From positions 25,691 to 89,690 of the forward strand of contig DASUWK010000023.1 of assembly GCA_036378435.1 (NCBI GenBank): 64,000 bases of DNA, given 5' to 3'. Both the position numbers and the translations under genes were made by a program. Every line of letters starts with the position of its first letter. Positions within the stretch are counted from its first letter, which is position 1. Under the pieces are notes generated by a model. That model had not been told where the DNA came from. It searched no databases and saw nothing but the letters and a program-made list of their open reading frames with translations. Source of the stretch: DASUWK01 sp036378435. GTDB taxonomy: Bacteria > Chloroflexota > Dormibacteria > Dormibacterales > Dormibacteraceae. This document shows positions 8,302-16,291 of the stretch, piece after piece.

Positions 8302-9203
8302 CTCTCAGCCAGATTCCGGAGCGGTAGTCGCGGTCCACGCCGCGGCGCCGCTCCGGCTCCGTTCAGCAGCAGTGTGAGCACCCGGCCCCGCTGTCCGGCA
8401 TAGGGCGCCAGCAGCTCGAGCATTCGCTCGTCCGAGCCGCGCCGCTCGCCCGTGAACAGCCACGAAACCAGGTGCGGCAGGTGGTAGTCGCCGAGCGGGA
8501 TCGCATCGGGGTCCCCCAGCGCGACGAGCCCGACGTGGCCGGCCGACCAGGGGCCGATGCCCGGAACCGCGGTGACGCGGGCCAGGGCCGCGGCGGGCGC
8601 CATCTCGCTCGCCTCTTCCAGCCGCCGCGCTGCGCGTGCGGCGCGGATCAGCGTCTCCGCCCGCCGCCGCTCGATGCCGAGCGGATGGAATTCCCAGTAG
8701 GGAGCATTGGCGATTCGCTCTGGCGCGGGCGGCAGCAGAAGGGGCAGCGGGCCCGGCGCCGGCTCGGAGAAACGGCGCAGCAGCGCGCGGTAGGCCCGGC
8801 GCGCCTCGAGCCCGATCACCTTCTGCTCGATGATCACCGGCACCAGCGTCTCGAACACCGCCCGGCTGCGCGGCAGGCGCAGGCCCGGCAAGCGGCGCTG
8901 CAGGTCGGCGATGAACGAGTGCTGCGGGATCAGCAGCTCGGGCCGGTCGTTCTCGCCCACCAGGTCGGGCACCCGCTCAGCAGCCCACGCGGCGCCTTCG
9001 CCCCACGCCTCGACCTGCAGCTCCTGCCCGACGAGGCGGAGCTGGACGGTGGCCGGGCCTGCCGGTGTCCGCGTGGCGCGCCAGGCCTCGCCCGGCTGGA
9101 GCCTGAGGGTCGGATCGCCATGCCCGTGCGACAGCGGCGCGAGGGTCCTTTGTAGATCGAGGGGCCGGCGCAGCTTGATCGCCCCGGCCAGCGGCGTCAC
9201 CAT
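8298..9203 (-). CDS. AlkA-type DNA-3-methyladenine glycosylase (HhH-GPD)
   Basis: 301 residues. The helix-hairpin-helix lies at about 207-221 (LARVTAVPGIGPWSA). The conserved catalytic aspartate of the GPD loop is D239 in PLGDYHLP. The upstream helical region contains FETLVPVIIEQKVIGLEA, typical of AlkA/OGG relatives. The N-terminal ~100 residues are a beta-rich AlkA-like domain. The enzyme should excise alkylated bases in base-excision repair. The 3' end overlaps the stop codon of the convergent liv binding-protein gene by 4 bases. No FeS cysteine cluster is present, so it is not an EndoIII/MutY type. Confidence 0.82.
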   Translation of the reverse strand: MVTPLAGAIKLRRPLDLQRTLAPLSHGHGDPTLRLQPGEAWRATRTPAGPATVQLRLVGQELQVEAWGEGAAWAAERVPDLVGENDRPELLIPQHSFIADLQRRLPGLRLPRSRAVFETLVPVIIEQKVIGLEARRAYRALLRRFSEPAPGPLPLLLPPAPERIANAPYWEFHPLGIERRRAETLIRAARAARRLEEASEMAPAAALARVTAVPGIGPWSAGHVGLVALGDPDAIPLGDYHLPHLVSWLFTGERRGSDERMLELLAPYAGQRGRVLTLLLNGAGAAPRRGPRLPLRNLAES

Positions 9204-9264
9204 AGGCCGAGACCGTCCACGCCGGAAGCGTACGGTCTCGGCCCGACGCCGGCTGAGGCGCCCG

Positions 9265-9426
9265 TCAGCCGCCCATCACCCGCTCTGACAGCTCGGCGAT
9301 GCTCATCAGCTCGTACTCCTTGGCGGTCACCCGCGGGAGCCTGGCGGCCTTCCCCCAGCGGGACGCCCTGAGCGCCTCCTCTCGCCTCGCCCGGACCGTT
9401 TCCATCATGACCTCGTAACTGTTCAT
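9265..9426 (-). CDS. Small hypothetical protein (53 aa)
   Basis: A 53-residue frame beginning MNSYEVMMETVRARREEA and ending AELSERVMGG. It is predicted to be mostly charged helix, with no membrane segment or known motif. Codon third positions are almost all G or C, as in neighbouring real genes. It fills the gap between the glycosylase and the divergent WYL regulator. No strong ribosome site precedes the ATG, so it may be leaderless or not expressed. Function unknown. Confidence 0.45.
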   Translation of the reverse strand: MNSYEVMMETVRARREEALRASRWGKAARLPRVTAKEYELMSIAELSERVMGG

Positions 9427-9491
9427 GGCCACAGGCTACAGCCCGATGTGGACAGTATCCGCCCTATATATGAAACAATCTTCTGAAGCTG

Positions 9492-10454
9492 ATGGACGCT
9501 TCGGTCGGGAGGCTGCTGACGCTCCTCGAGCTGCTCCAGGCGTACCGCCGACTGAGCGCCGGCGAGATCGCCGAGCGGCTGAGCGTGGACGCCCGCACGG
9601 TGCGCCGCTACATCTCCGGCCTCCAGCAGATGGGCATCCCGGTTGAGGGCGAGCGCGGGCCGGCGGGCGGCTACCGCCTGCGGCCGGGATTCCGGCTGCC
9701 GCCGCTGATGTTCTCGAACGACGAAGCGATCGCCGTGGTGCTCGGCCTGCTCGCCGTGCAGCGCCTCGGCTTGGTCGAGGACACGGCCGCGGTCCAGGGC
9801 GCCGTCGCGAAGCTCGACCGGGTGCTGCCGGAGGGTTTGCGCAAGCGGGTGCACGCCCTGCAGCAGGTGGTCGGGCTCGGCCTGCCGCGCCAGGTGCGAG
9901 CGGGGCCGGGCGCCGCGGGAAATGTGCTCGAGCTCACATCCGCTGCCAGGGATCGCCTGCGGGTGAAGATCACCTACCGCTCAGGCGCCGGCGAGCAAAC
10001 GGAACGCGTCGTGGATCCATACGGAGTCGCGTTCCAGAGCGGCGCCTGGTACCTCGTGGGCTGGGACCACCTTCGCTCTGACCTGCGCACCTTTCGCCTC
10101 GACCGGGTCCGCTCCTGCGAGACGACGCGCGAAAGCTTCGAACGCCCCGCCGGCTTCGACACCGTCGAGCACCTCCAGGCGACGCTGGCGACGCTGCCCT
10201 ACCGGTTCCTGGCCGAGATCAAGGTCGACCTCAAGGTGGATGAGGCGCGCGCCCTCCTGCCGGCGACCGTGGGCGTGGTCGTCCAGCGCGACGGCGACGT
10301 CATCCTCCGGGTGGGAGCCGACGATCTCAATTGGACTGCCCGCTTCCTCGCCGGCCTCGACTGCGATTTCACCGTTCTCAGCCCGCCTTCGCTCCGAGAA
10401 GCCCTCGCCGAGCTCAGCGGCCGCCTGGCCGGCAACGCCGCGAGAACCGCCTGA
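9492..10454 (+). CDS. YafY/PafC-type HTH-WYL transcriptional regulator
   Basis: 320 residues. The N-terminal winged helix is RLLTLLELLQAYRRLSAGEI followed by RLSVDARTVRRYISGLQQMG and the wing GGYRLRPGF. The middle contains the WYL domain (AFQSGAWYLVGWDHLRSDLRTFRLDRV), which binds nucleic acid or nucleotide ligands in related proteins. A C-terminal WCX-like domain follows. Such proteins control DNA-damage and stress genes; the glycosylase on the opposite strand (8298-9203) is a plausible target. A -10-like TATATA lies about 20 bases before the ATG. Confidence 0.88.
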   Translation: MDASVGRLLTLLELLQAYRRLSAGEIAERLSVDARTVRRYISGLQQMGIPVEGERGPAGGYRLRPGFRLPPLMFSNDEAIAVVLGLLAVQRLGLVEDTAAVQGAVAKLDRVLPEGLRKRVHALQQVVGLGLPRQVRAGPGAAGNVLELTSAARDRLRVKITYRSGAGEQTERVVDPYGVAFQSGAWYLVGWDHLRSDLRTFRLDRVRSCETTRESFERPAGFDTVEHLQATLATLPYRFLAEIKVDLKVDEARALLPATVGVVVQRDGDVILRVGADDLNWTARFLAGLDCDFTVLSPPSLREALAELSGRLAGNAARTA

Positions 10455-10512
10455 AAACCCTCGCGAGTTGAGTTAAGGGCTTGCGTCGCGGGCCGCCGGC
10501 TGGATAGCTTGA

Positions 10513-10552
10513 CCGCCAAGCCGGGGCGAAGCCGGCTCACTTGGCGGGAGGA
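10513..10552 (+). promoter_or_regulatory. Structured 5' leader hairpin overlapping the ribosome site
   Basis: CCGCCAAG (10513-10520) pairs perfectly with CTTGGCGG (10540-10547). An inner CCGG/CCGG stem closes on GGCGAA. The 3' arm runs into the ribosome site GGGAGGAAG of the secreted-protein gene at 10562, so folding would partly mask translation initiation. It does not match a riboswitch consensus known to me. Confidence 0.4.
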
Positions 10553-10561
10553 AGAGAGTCA

Positions 10562-13198
10562 ATGATCAAGATGCGGATGGCGCCGCGCGCCTTGGCGCGG
10601 GTTTTGGCCGCAGGTCTCGGGTTGGCAGCCGTGGCAACCGCCGGCGTGTCCGCGGCTGCCGCGACCACCTCGCTGACGCCGACGTCCAGCTACAAGATCC
10701 TGCCGGCGCACGCGATGCTGACCGAGCAGGGCTACAAGGCGGCCGCGTTGCGCTCGACGGACTTCATCCCCGGCGTGGCCAGCGTGCCCTTCGGCGGCAA
10801 GATGATCTACGGCGGCGGCCCCGTCCTGATCCACCCCAAGATCTACCTCACGTACTGGGACTGGACCTCCGACCCGTCCGGGATCAAGCCCTATCTCACG
10901 GGCTTCCTCCGCGGCGTGGGCGGCAGCAACTGGCTCGACAGCCAGAGCCAGTACTGCCAGCACGTCGCGACCACGGCCACCGGCTGTGACGGCGGCCAGC
11001 CCTTCGCCAACGACCCCAACCAGCTGGCCGGCGTGTGGGACGACAACTCGGACCTCGCGCCCGACAACCCGATCGCCGAGCCCAACACCGGCAACAGCCC
11101 GCCGCTCGCCGACGAGGCGGTCCGCGCGGTCAAGCACTTCGGCTACGACCCTGAGGGCGTCTACTTCATCGCCACGCCGCATGGGCATTCCACGGCCGGG
11201 TTCGCGTCCAACAACGCCACCGGCTACTGCGCCTGGCACGGCGGCCTGGAGCTGGCGGACGGCTCGTTCGTCCGCTTCGTGAACATGCCTTACATCACCG
11301 ACGGCGGCGGCAGCTGCGGCGCCAACATCGTCAACGCCGGCGCCCAGGGCCTTCTCGACCCGGTCAGCGTTGCCGCGGGCCACGAGTACGCCGAGACCAT
11401 CACGGACCCCAACGTCTGGGCCAACGGCGTCGCGCTCGAAGGCCAGACCGCCACCGGCTGGTACGACCCCGACCCCATCGGCGCGGAGACCGGCGACAAG
11501 TGCGCCTACCCGATCTGGAACACCGCGGGCCTGCAGGGCGCGGGCTTGCCTGGCGAGGCGGTGAACATCACCCTCAACGGCAAGCCCTACGCCGTCCAGC
11601 CGCTCTGGTCGAACAACGCCAACAACTACGCCGGCGGCTGCGTGACCAGCTACTCGCCGCCTGCCTTCACGCTGCCCTCGCTGCCTTCCATACCCGGCTC
11701 CACGCCGGACAACCTGAGCCCCACGACCTGCCCCGGGGCACAGGTGAGCGACCGGGCGTTTGACGCGGTCGACCCCTACACCACGGTCAACGTCACGAGC
11801 TCGAACCAGCCCTCGCTGGACATCCTCAACGTGCAGTTCAGCACCCCGAACACGAGCACCCTCGAGATCAAGACGACCATCGACAACCTCGCCTCGTTCC
11901 CGCAGGGCACCCTGCTGGGCGGGATGTACAGCGTCTATTGGGACTACGGCGGCCAGACGTACGTCGCGAGTGTCGCGGTCGACCCGTCCGGGATCACCTA
12001 TGAGGACGGCGTGCACGTCAGCTCGCCGCAGGGCGTCGTCGTCCCGGTCGTGGGCGCGGGCACCGGTACCTCGGGCAACAACGACACGTACAGCAACACC
12101 AACGACACGGGCTCCTTCAACCCCGGTCCGAACGGGACCGTGGTCATCGATGTGCCGCTGTCGCACGTCGGCAGCCCGCCCGCGGGAGCTCTGCTCACGA
12201 AGACCTGGGCCGTTTCGAGCGGCGTCATCAGCGCGGCTCTGAGCTCGAGCCTGCCGGCCGTCCCAGGCGTGGGCAACCACTGGGTGACCTTCCCGTCCGA
12301 CCTCGCGCCGGACGACGCTCCGCTCAACGCCAGCCCGTACACGATCGGTCCTTTCACCGGCTGGCCGTACGAGGTGGGCACTGCCACGACCTGCAGCCAC
12401 GTTCGGGCGCTGCCGGCGCCCCCGATCGACACCGTGAAGCCGAAGGCGCCCATCGCGCTGGCTTGCGGCGATCTCTGGGCGAAACCGGACCACACGGCCT
12501 CGGACATCCTCGGCAACAGCGCGCCGCAGCTGACCCTCCTGAAGGGCAGCATGTCGATGTCGCCCGACGGCAAGTCGCTGCAGGTCCGGATGACGATCAA
12601 GGATCTCGAGTCCACCGTCCCCACCGGCGCCACCGGCGAGGACTGGTACATGGTCTGGAACTACAAGGGGACCACCTACTTCTCGCAGGTGAACCAGTCA
12701 GCTCTGCCGGGACAGGGTCCCACCTACGGCGACGGCACCGTCAGCGGCAACCAGTACAACCCGGCGAACACGGACAGCGGCAGCTTCACCGTCGGCCCGA
12801 ACGGCGTGGTCGAGGTGGACGTTCCGCTGGCGAACGTGGGCAACCCGCCGGCGGCCGCCCTGCTCAAGCAGCCGGTGGGCGAGACAGACACCGAGTACGG
12901 CCTGCCGGGCAACCCCCTCACGAACGGTGCGGGGTCGCTCCAAAAGGTCGACACGGGCGGGCCGAACCTCGATTACACGGTCGGCTCGTCCTGCGTCAGG
13001 ACGAAGACCTTTGCGGCGAGCACCTCCGGCCACCAGGGCTCAGGTAGCGGCGGCACGGGTGCCGGCGCGGCACTGGCGAAGACCGGGCTGTCACTGCTCG
13101 GCCTCCTGCTGGGCCTGCTGGCGGTGGCGGTCGGCTCGAACCTGGCGCGCTCGCGCGGCTGGACCGGATCCCCGGCCTGGCTGCGGTTCCGGCGCTAA
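10562..13198 (+). CDS. Large secreted protein with HEYAE motif and LAKTG sortase signal
   Basis: 878 residues. A basic N-terminus and hydrophobic segment ending in AAA form a signal peptide. Residues 50-385 are a Gly/Asn/Asp-rich domain containing H274-E275-x-x-E278 (AAGHEYAETITDP) followed by GWYDPDP and GDKCAYP. The same arrangement occurs in uncharacterised secreted peptidase-like and EXORDIUM-like proteins, so a metal-dependent activity is possible but unproven. Two homologous beta-rich repeats follow (about 400-610 and 635-820), each with GSF-x-x-GPNG-x-V and DVPL-x-x-VG-x-PPA. The C-terminus is LAKTG, a hydrophobic stretch and a basic tail: a class E-type sortase signal, implying wall anchoring. 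The ATG has GGGAGGAAG at 8 bases. Confidence 0.7.
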   Translation: MIKMRMAPRALARVLAAGLGLAAVATAGVSAAAATTSLTPTSSYKILPAHAMLTEQGYKAAALRSTDFIPGVASVPFGGKMIYGGGPVLIHPKIYLTYWDWTSDPSGIKPYLTGFLRGVGGSNWLDSQSQYCQHVATTATGCDGGQPFANDPNQLAGVWDDNSDLAPDNPIAEPNTGNSPPLADEAVRAVKHFGYDPEGVYFIATPHGHSTAGFASNNATGYCAWHGGLELADGSFVRFVNMPYITDGGGSCGANIVNAGAQGLLDPVSVAAGHEYAETITDPNVWANGVALEGQTATGWYDPDPIGAETGDKCAYPIWNTAGLQGAGLPGEAVNITLNGKPYAVQPLWSNNANNYAGGCVTSYSPPAFTLPSLPSIPGSTPDNLSPTTCPGAQVSDRAFDAVDPYTTVNVTSSNQPSLDILNVQFSTPNTSTLEIKTTIDNLASFPQGTLLGGMYSVYWDYGGQTYVASVAVDPSGITYEDGVHVSSPQGVVVPVVGAGTGTSGNNDTYSNTNDTGSFNPGPNGTVVIDVPLSHVGSPPAGALLTKTWAVSSGVISAALSSSLPAVPGVGNHWVTFPSDLAPDDAPLNASPYTIGPFTGWPYEVGTATTCSHVRALPAPPIDTVKPKAPIALACGDLWAKPDHTASDILGNSAPQLTLLKGSMSMSPDGKSLQVRMTIKDLESTVPTGATGEDWYMVWNYKGTTYFSQVNQSALPGQGPTYGDGTVSGNQYNPANTDSGSFTVGPNGVVEVDVPLANVGNPPAAALLKQPVGETDTEYGLPGNPLTNGAGSLQKVDTGGPNLDYTVGSSCVRTKTFAASTSGHQGSGSGGTGAGAALAKTGLSLLGLLLGLLAVAVGSNLARSRGWTGSPAWLRFRR

Positions 13199-13210
13199 GG
13201 CTCTGACTTT

Positions 13211-14458
13211 CTAGGCGGCGCGCTCGCGACGGGCGCGCCGCCGCCGCCGAGGCCGAGCCCCGGCTTCTCGGCTGGGCCGCGGGGCCGCGACGTCTGGCGA
13301 GGGCGAGGCCGCCTGCGTGGCCGCTTGCGTTCCGGCGTAGCTCCACTCGCCGCTCAGCAGCTTCTCCAGGTCAAGCAGCGGAAGCTCCGGCGCGCCCTGC
13401 GCTCGCAGCCGGCGCCAGCGCTCGCCGTCGCCATGACTCGTGATCGTCAGGGCGCGGCCCTCGCGCCCGGCCCGGGCCGTACGCCCGATGCGGTGCGTGA
13501 GCGCCTCTGGGCTCTCCGGCAGCTCGTAGTTGACCACCAGGTCGACCTGCGAGACGTCGAGCCCTCGGGCGGCGACGTTGGTCGCCACCAGCACCCGCAC
13601 TGCGCCTTCACGGAACGACGCCATCACGCGGTCGCGCTCAATCTGGCGCATGTCGCCCTGCAGCTGAGAGCAGCGGACGCGGCGCCGGTTGAGCTCACGG
13701 CAGAGCTCGGCGACGCCTGACTTCGTTCGTCCGAAGACGATCGCCGAGCCGGGGGTGAGCCTGAGCGCCGCGATCAGCGCGTCAACCCGCTGGCGCTGGT
13801 CGACCAGGACCCGCGCGTGCTCGAGGGTCGCGTCCTGCGGGAGGGCCGCCACCTGGATCTGGACGGGGTCGTGGAGGTAGTCGTGGACCACCTTGCGCAC
13901 CCACTCCGGCATCGTGGCCGAGGCCAGCACCGTCTGCGGGTGCCAGGTGAGGCCGAGGATCTTCTCGACCTGCGGCGCGAAGCCGATGTCCAGCATCTCG
14001 TCGGCCTCGTCGAGGACCAGGTACTCGACCCGCGCGAGGGAAAGCTTCCGGCGCTCGACCATGTCCAGGATGCGGCCGGGAGTGCCGACCACGACCTGGG
14101 CTCCATCGGCGAGCGCTCGATCCTGGCTGTGATAGCCGACCCCGCCGTAAAGCACGGTGCAGGGGATGCCGGTCTCCAGCGATCGGAAGACCGATTCGAC
14201 CTGGAGCGCGAGCTCTCGGGTCGGGGTCACGACGAGGACTCGCGTGCCCAGGCCGGCACCTGAGCGCAAGAGCTCGATGGCCGGCAGCAGGAAGGCGTGG
14301 GTCTTACCGGAGCCGGTCGGCGCCTGCACCACCAGGTCGCTGCGCTCTTGCAGCGGCGGGATGGCGGCGGCCTGGACGGGCGTCGGTTGTTCGATGGCGA
14401 GCTCGCTCAGGCGGCCCACCAGGTCCGGGCTCACGCCCAGATCGGCAAATGTCGTCAA
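13211..14458 (-). CDS. DEAD-box RNA helicase
   Basis: 415 residues. All core motifs are present: Q-motif region (QPTPVQAAAIP), I (APTGSGKT), Ia (PTRELA), Ib (TPGR), II (DEAD), III (SAT), V (ATNVAARGLD) and VI (HRIGRTARAG). The C-terminal tail is short and Arg/Pro/Ala-rich, probably an RNA-binding extension. It unwinds RNA duplexes in ribosome assembly or mRNA decay. The start is a TTG with AGGAG 6 bases upstream. It is convergent with the LAKTG protein gene, 12 bases apart. Confidence 0.93.
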   Translation of the reverse strand: MTTFADLGVSPDLVGRLSELAIEQPTPVQAAAIPPLQERSDLVVQAPTGSGKTHAFLLPAIELLRSGAGLGTRVLVVTPTRELALQVESVFRSLETGIPCTVLYGGVGYHSQDRALADGAQVVVGTPGRILDMVERRKLSLARVEYLVLDEADEMLDIGFAPQVEKILGLTWHPQTVLASATMPEWVRKVVHDYLHDPVQIQVAALPQDATLEHARVLVDQRQRVDALIAALRLTPGSAIVFGRTKSGVAELCRELNRRRVRCSQLQGDMRQIERDRVMASFREGAVRVLVATNVAARGLDVSQVDLVVNYELPESPEALTHRIGRTARAGREGRALTITSHGDGERWRRLRAQGAPELPLLDLEKLLSGEWSYAGTQAATQAASPSPDVAAPRPSREAGARPRRRRRARRERAA

Positions 14459-14597
14459 CGGTGTCTCCTGTCCCCTCCCCTCGGTCTTTTATTCGCAAAG
14501 ACCGCGGGGCTCATGTGAACAAGAGCAGGAGGTAGCCCGAAGCCAGCGGCAACCACCGAAGCGGTTGACTAACGGAATGTTACCCGGCCGGCGCCGT

Positions 14598-14624
14598 TGT
14601 CGAAACTGCGACAGCTAATTCGTC
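14598..14624 (+). promoter_or_regulatory. Candidate ECF42-type promoter (TGTCGA-N17-CGTC)
   Basis: TGTCGA (14598-14603) and CGTC (14621-14624) are separated by 17 bases, about 45 bases before the DGPF gene. The pair matches the target-promoter pattern I recall for ECF42 sigma factors, which usually control the DGPF genes next to them. This supports autoregulation by the sigma factor encoded at 15028. Confidence 0.6.
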
Positions 14625-14669
14625 GTGAGAGCAGAATCCCAATCCAACCGGCTGAGGAGGAAATTCGGA

Positions 14670-15047
14670 ATGAAGTACATGCTGCTTTTCATCGACGACC
14701 AGGAGGCTTTCAACTCCATCCCGGACGAGCAAAGGGGCGCTCTGTACCAGCAGGTCGGCGAGTGGTGGGGGAAGCATTCCTCGGAGGGGCGCATCGTGGG
14801 CGGTGAGCAGCTGCAGCCGCCGAGCACGGCGACCACTGTGCGGCACTCACACAACGGCGGGGCGCCGGTCACCACCGACGGACCGTTCATCGAGACGAAG
14901 GAGAACATCGGCGGTTTCGCGATCGTCGACGTCCCCGACCTCGACCAGGCGCTGGAGCTGGCGCGCACATGGCCCGCGCGAGGAGTGGTCGAGGTGCGAC
15001 CTCTGTTCGAGGACGCGGGCACGATGGATGGAGACCACGACCACTAG
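14670..15047 (+). CDS. DGPF/YCII-domain protein of an ECF42 module
   Basis: 125 residues with the YCII/DGPF-like fold. It opens MKYMLLFIDDQEAF and carries the diagnostic TTDGPFIETKENIGGF, including the DGPF tetrapeptide, then DQALELARTWP. DGPF proteins are small alpha+beta proteins of unknown biochemistry that accompany ECF42 sigma factors. GAGGAGGAAA lies a few bases before the ATG. The last 20 bases overlap the start of the sigma-factor gene, so the two are probably co-translated. Confidence 0.85.
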   Translation: MKYMLLFIDDQEAFNSIPDEQRGALYQQVGEWWGKHSSEGRIVGGEQLQPPSTATTVRHSHNGGAPVTTDGPFIETKENIGGFAIVDVPDLDQALELARTWPARGVVEVRPLFEDAGTMDGDHDH

Positions 15048-16254
15048 CGAGGGGCTGCTGAGGGAGGCTGTCAAGGCCTCCCTCGGCAACGTCTTCCGCG
15101 AGGAGGCGGGCCGCATCACGGCGGCTCTGATCGCCGCCACCGGAGACTTCGACCTGGCCGAAGAGTGCACGCAGGAAGCGATGCTTCTCGCCCTCGAGAC
15201 CTGGCCGCGCGACGGCATCCCAGACCGGCCCGGCGCGTGGTTGACGACCGCGGCCAAGCGGCGCGCGATCGACAAGCTGCGCCGCTCGGCGAGCCTGCGC
15301 GAGAAGCTCCAGCAGCTGCCCGACGAGCCGCCGGCGACGGAGGCCGACGACCGGCTGCGGCTCATCTTCACGTGCTGCCACCCGGCCCTGGCGCGGGAGG
15401 CGCAGATCGCGCTGACACTGCGCACGATCTGTGGTCTCACGACGACGGAGATCGCGCGCGCCTTCCTCGTCTCCGAGGCCACGATGGCGCAGCGGATCGT
15501 GCGCGCCAAGCGCAAGATCGTCGCCGCCGGCATCCCCTACCGGGTTCCGGCGCCCGAGCAGCTCGACGAGCGGCTCCAGGACGTGCTGGCGGTGCTCTAC
15601 CTCCTGTTCAACGAGGGCTATCTGTCCGCGAGCTGGGAGCAGGGCAGTCGGCGCAATCTCGCCCAGGACGCGGAGTGGCTGACGTCGCTGCTGGCGCGGC
15701 TGCTGCCGGGCGAGCCCGAGGTGATGGGGTTGCTGGCCCTGATGCGGCTGCACCTGGCCCGCTGGCCGGCCCGATTCGACTCGGCGCAGGAGCTCGTCCT
15801 TCTGCGCGACCAGGATCGCTCGCTCTGGGATCGCGAGAAGATCAGTGGCGCCGCGGCGCTGGTCGAATCGGCGGCCCAGCTGCGCAGGCCCGGGCCGTAC
15901 CAGCTCCAGGCGGCGATCGCCGCGCTGCATGCGGAGGCGCCGTCCTACGAAGACACCGACTGGGTCCAGCTGCTGCTGCTGTACGAGTCGCTGCTGCGTC
16001 ACGTCGACACGCCGGTGGTCCGCCTCAACCACGCGATCGTGCTGCGCGAGGTGGCCGGACCGGAGGCGGCGCTCCGGGAGGTCGAGGCGCTCGCGCCCGA
16101 GCTCGAGAGCTACCACTTGCTGCACGCGACACGCGGCGAGCTGCTGCGCGACCTGGGCCGCGACCAGGAGTCGCGGCAGGCTCTGGAGCGAGCCCTCCAG
16201 CTGACCCTCAACCCGGCCGAACGCTCGCTGCTGCACCGAAAGCTCGCGGACTAG
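15028..16254 (+). CDS. ECF42-type RNA polymerase sigma factor with C-terminal helical extension
   Basis: 408 residues, about twice a normal ECF sigma. Region 2 is at about 10-85 (FDLAEECTQEAMLLALETWP, AWLTTAAKRRAIDKLRR). Region 4 is at about 120-175 (LRTICGLTTTEIARAFLVSE, MAQRIVRAKRKI). The DUF6596 hallmark VLAVLYLLFNEGYLS follows, then a TPR-like extension to the end, which replaces an anti-sigma factor in ECF42 proteins. The ATG at 15028 overlaps the DGPF stop; it is preferred because sigma region 2 begins soon after it. Expected target: the promoter at 14598. The inducing signal is unknown. Confidence 0.88.
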   Translation: METTTTSEGLLREAVKASLGNVFREEAGRITAALIAATGDFDLAEECTQEAMLLALETWPRDGIPDRPGAWLTTAAKRRAIDKLRRSASLREKLQQLPDEPPATEADDRLRLIFTCCHPALAREAQIALTLRTICGLTTTEIARAFLVSEATMAQRIVRAKRKIVAAGIPYRVPAPEQLDERLQDVLAVLYLLFNEGYLSASWEQGSRRNLAQDAEWLTSLLARLLPGEPEVMGLLALMRLHLARWPARFDSAQELVLLRDQDRSLWDREKISGAAALVESAAQLRRPGPYQLQAAIAALHAEAPSYEDTDWVQLLLLYESLLRHVDTPVVRLNHAIVLREVAGPEAALREVEALAPELESYHLLHATRGELLRDLGRDQESRQALERALQLTLNPAERSLLHRKLAD

Positions 16255-16269
16255 GCTGTACGGCAGACT

Positions 16270-16291
16270 AGACATCCAACCTTGGATGTCT
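16270..16291. promoter_or_regulatory. 22-bp palindrome over the start codon of the acyl-CoA operon
   Basis: The arms AGACATCCAA and TTGGATGTCT are perfect inverted complements around CC. The TTG start codon of the acyl-CoA synthetase (16282) lies inside the right arm. The spacing suits a dimeric repressor, for example of GntR or TetR type, blocking an operon that breaks down acyl-CoAs. No regulator gene is adjacent. Confidence 0.5.

Noticed and set aside
10455..10552. c-di-GMP, c-di-AMP, ZTP or cobalamin riboswitch before the LAKTG gene
   Set aside because: Compared by eye with the remembered consensus cores; none is present, so only a hairpin leader is reported.
10559..12493. Long minus-strand frame opposite the LAKTG protein
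   Set aside because: Val/Arg/Asp/Gly-biased shadow with no motif; signal peptide, repeats and sorting signal are all on the plus strand.
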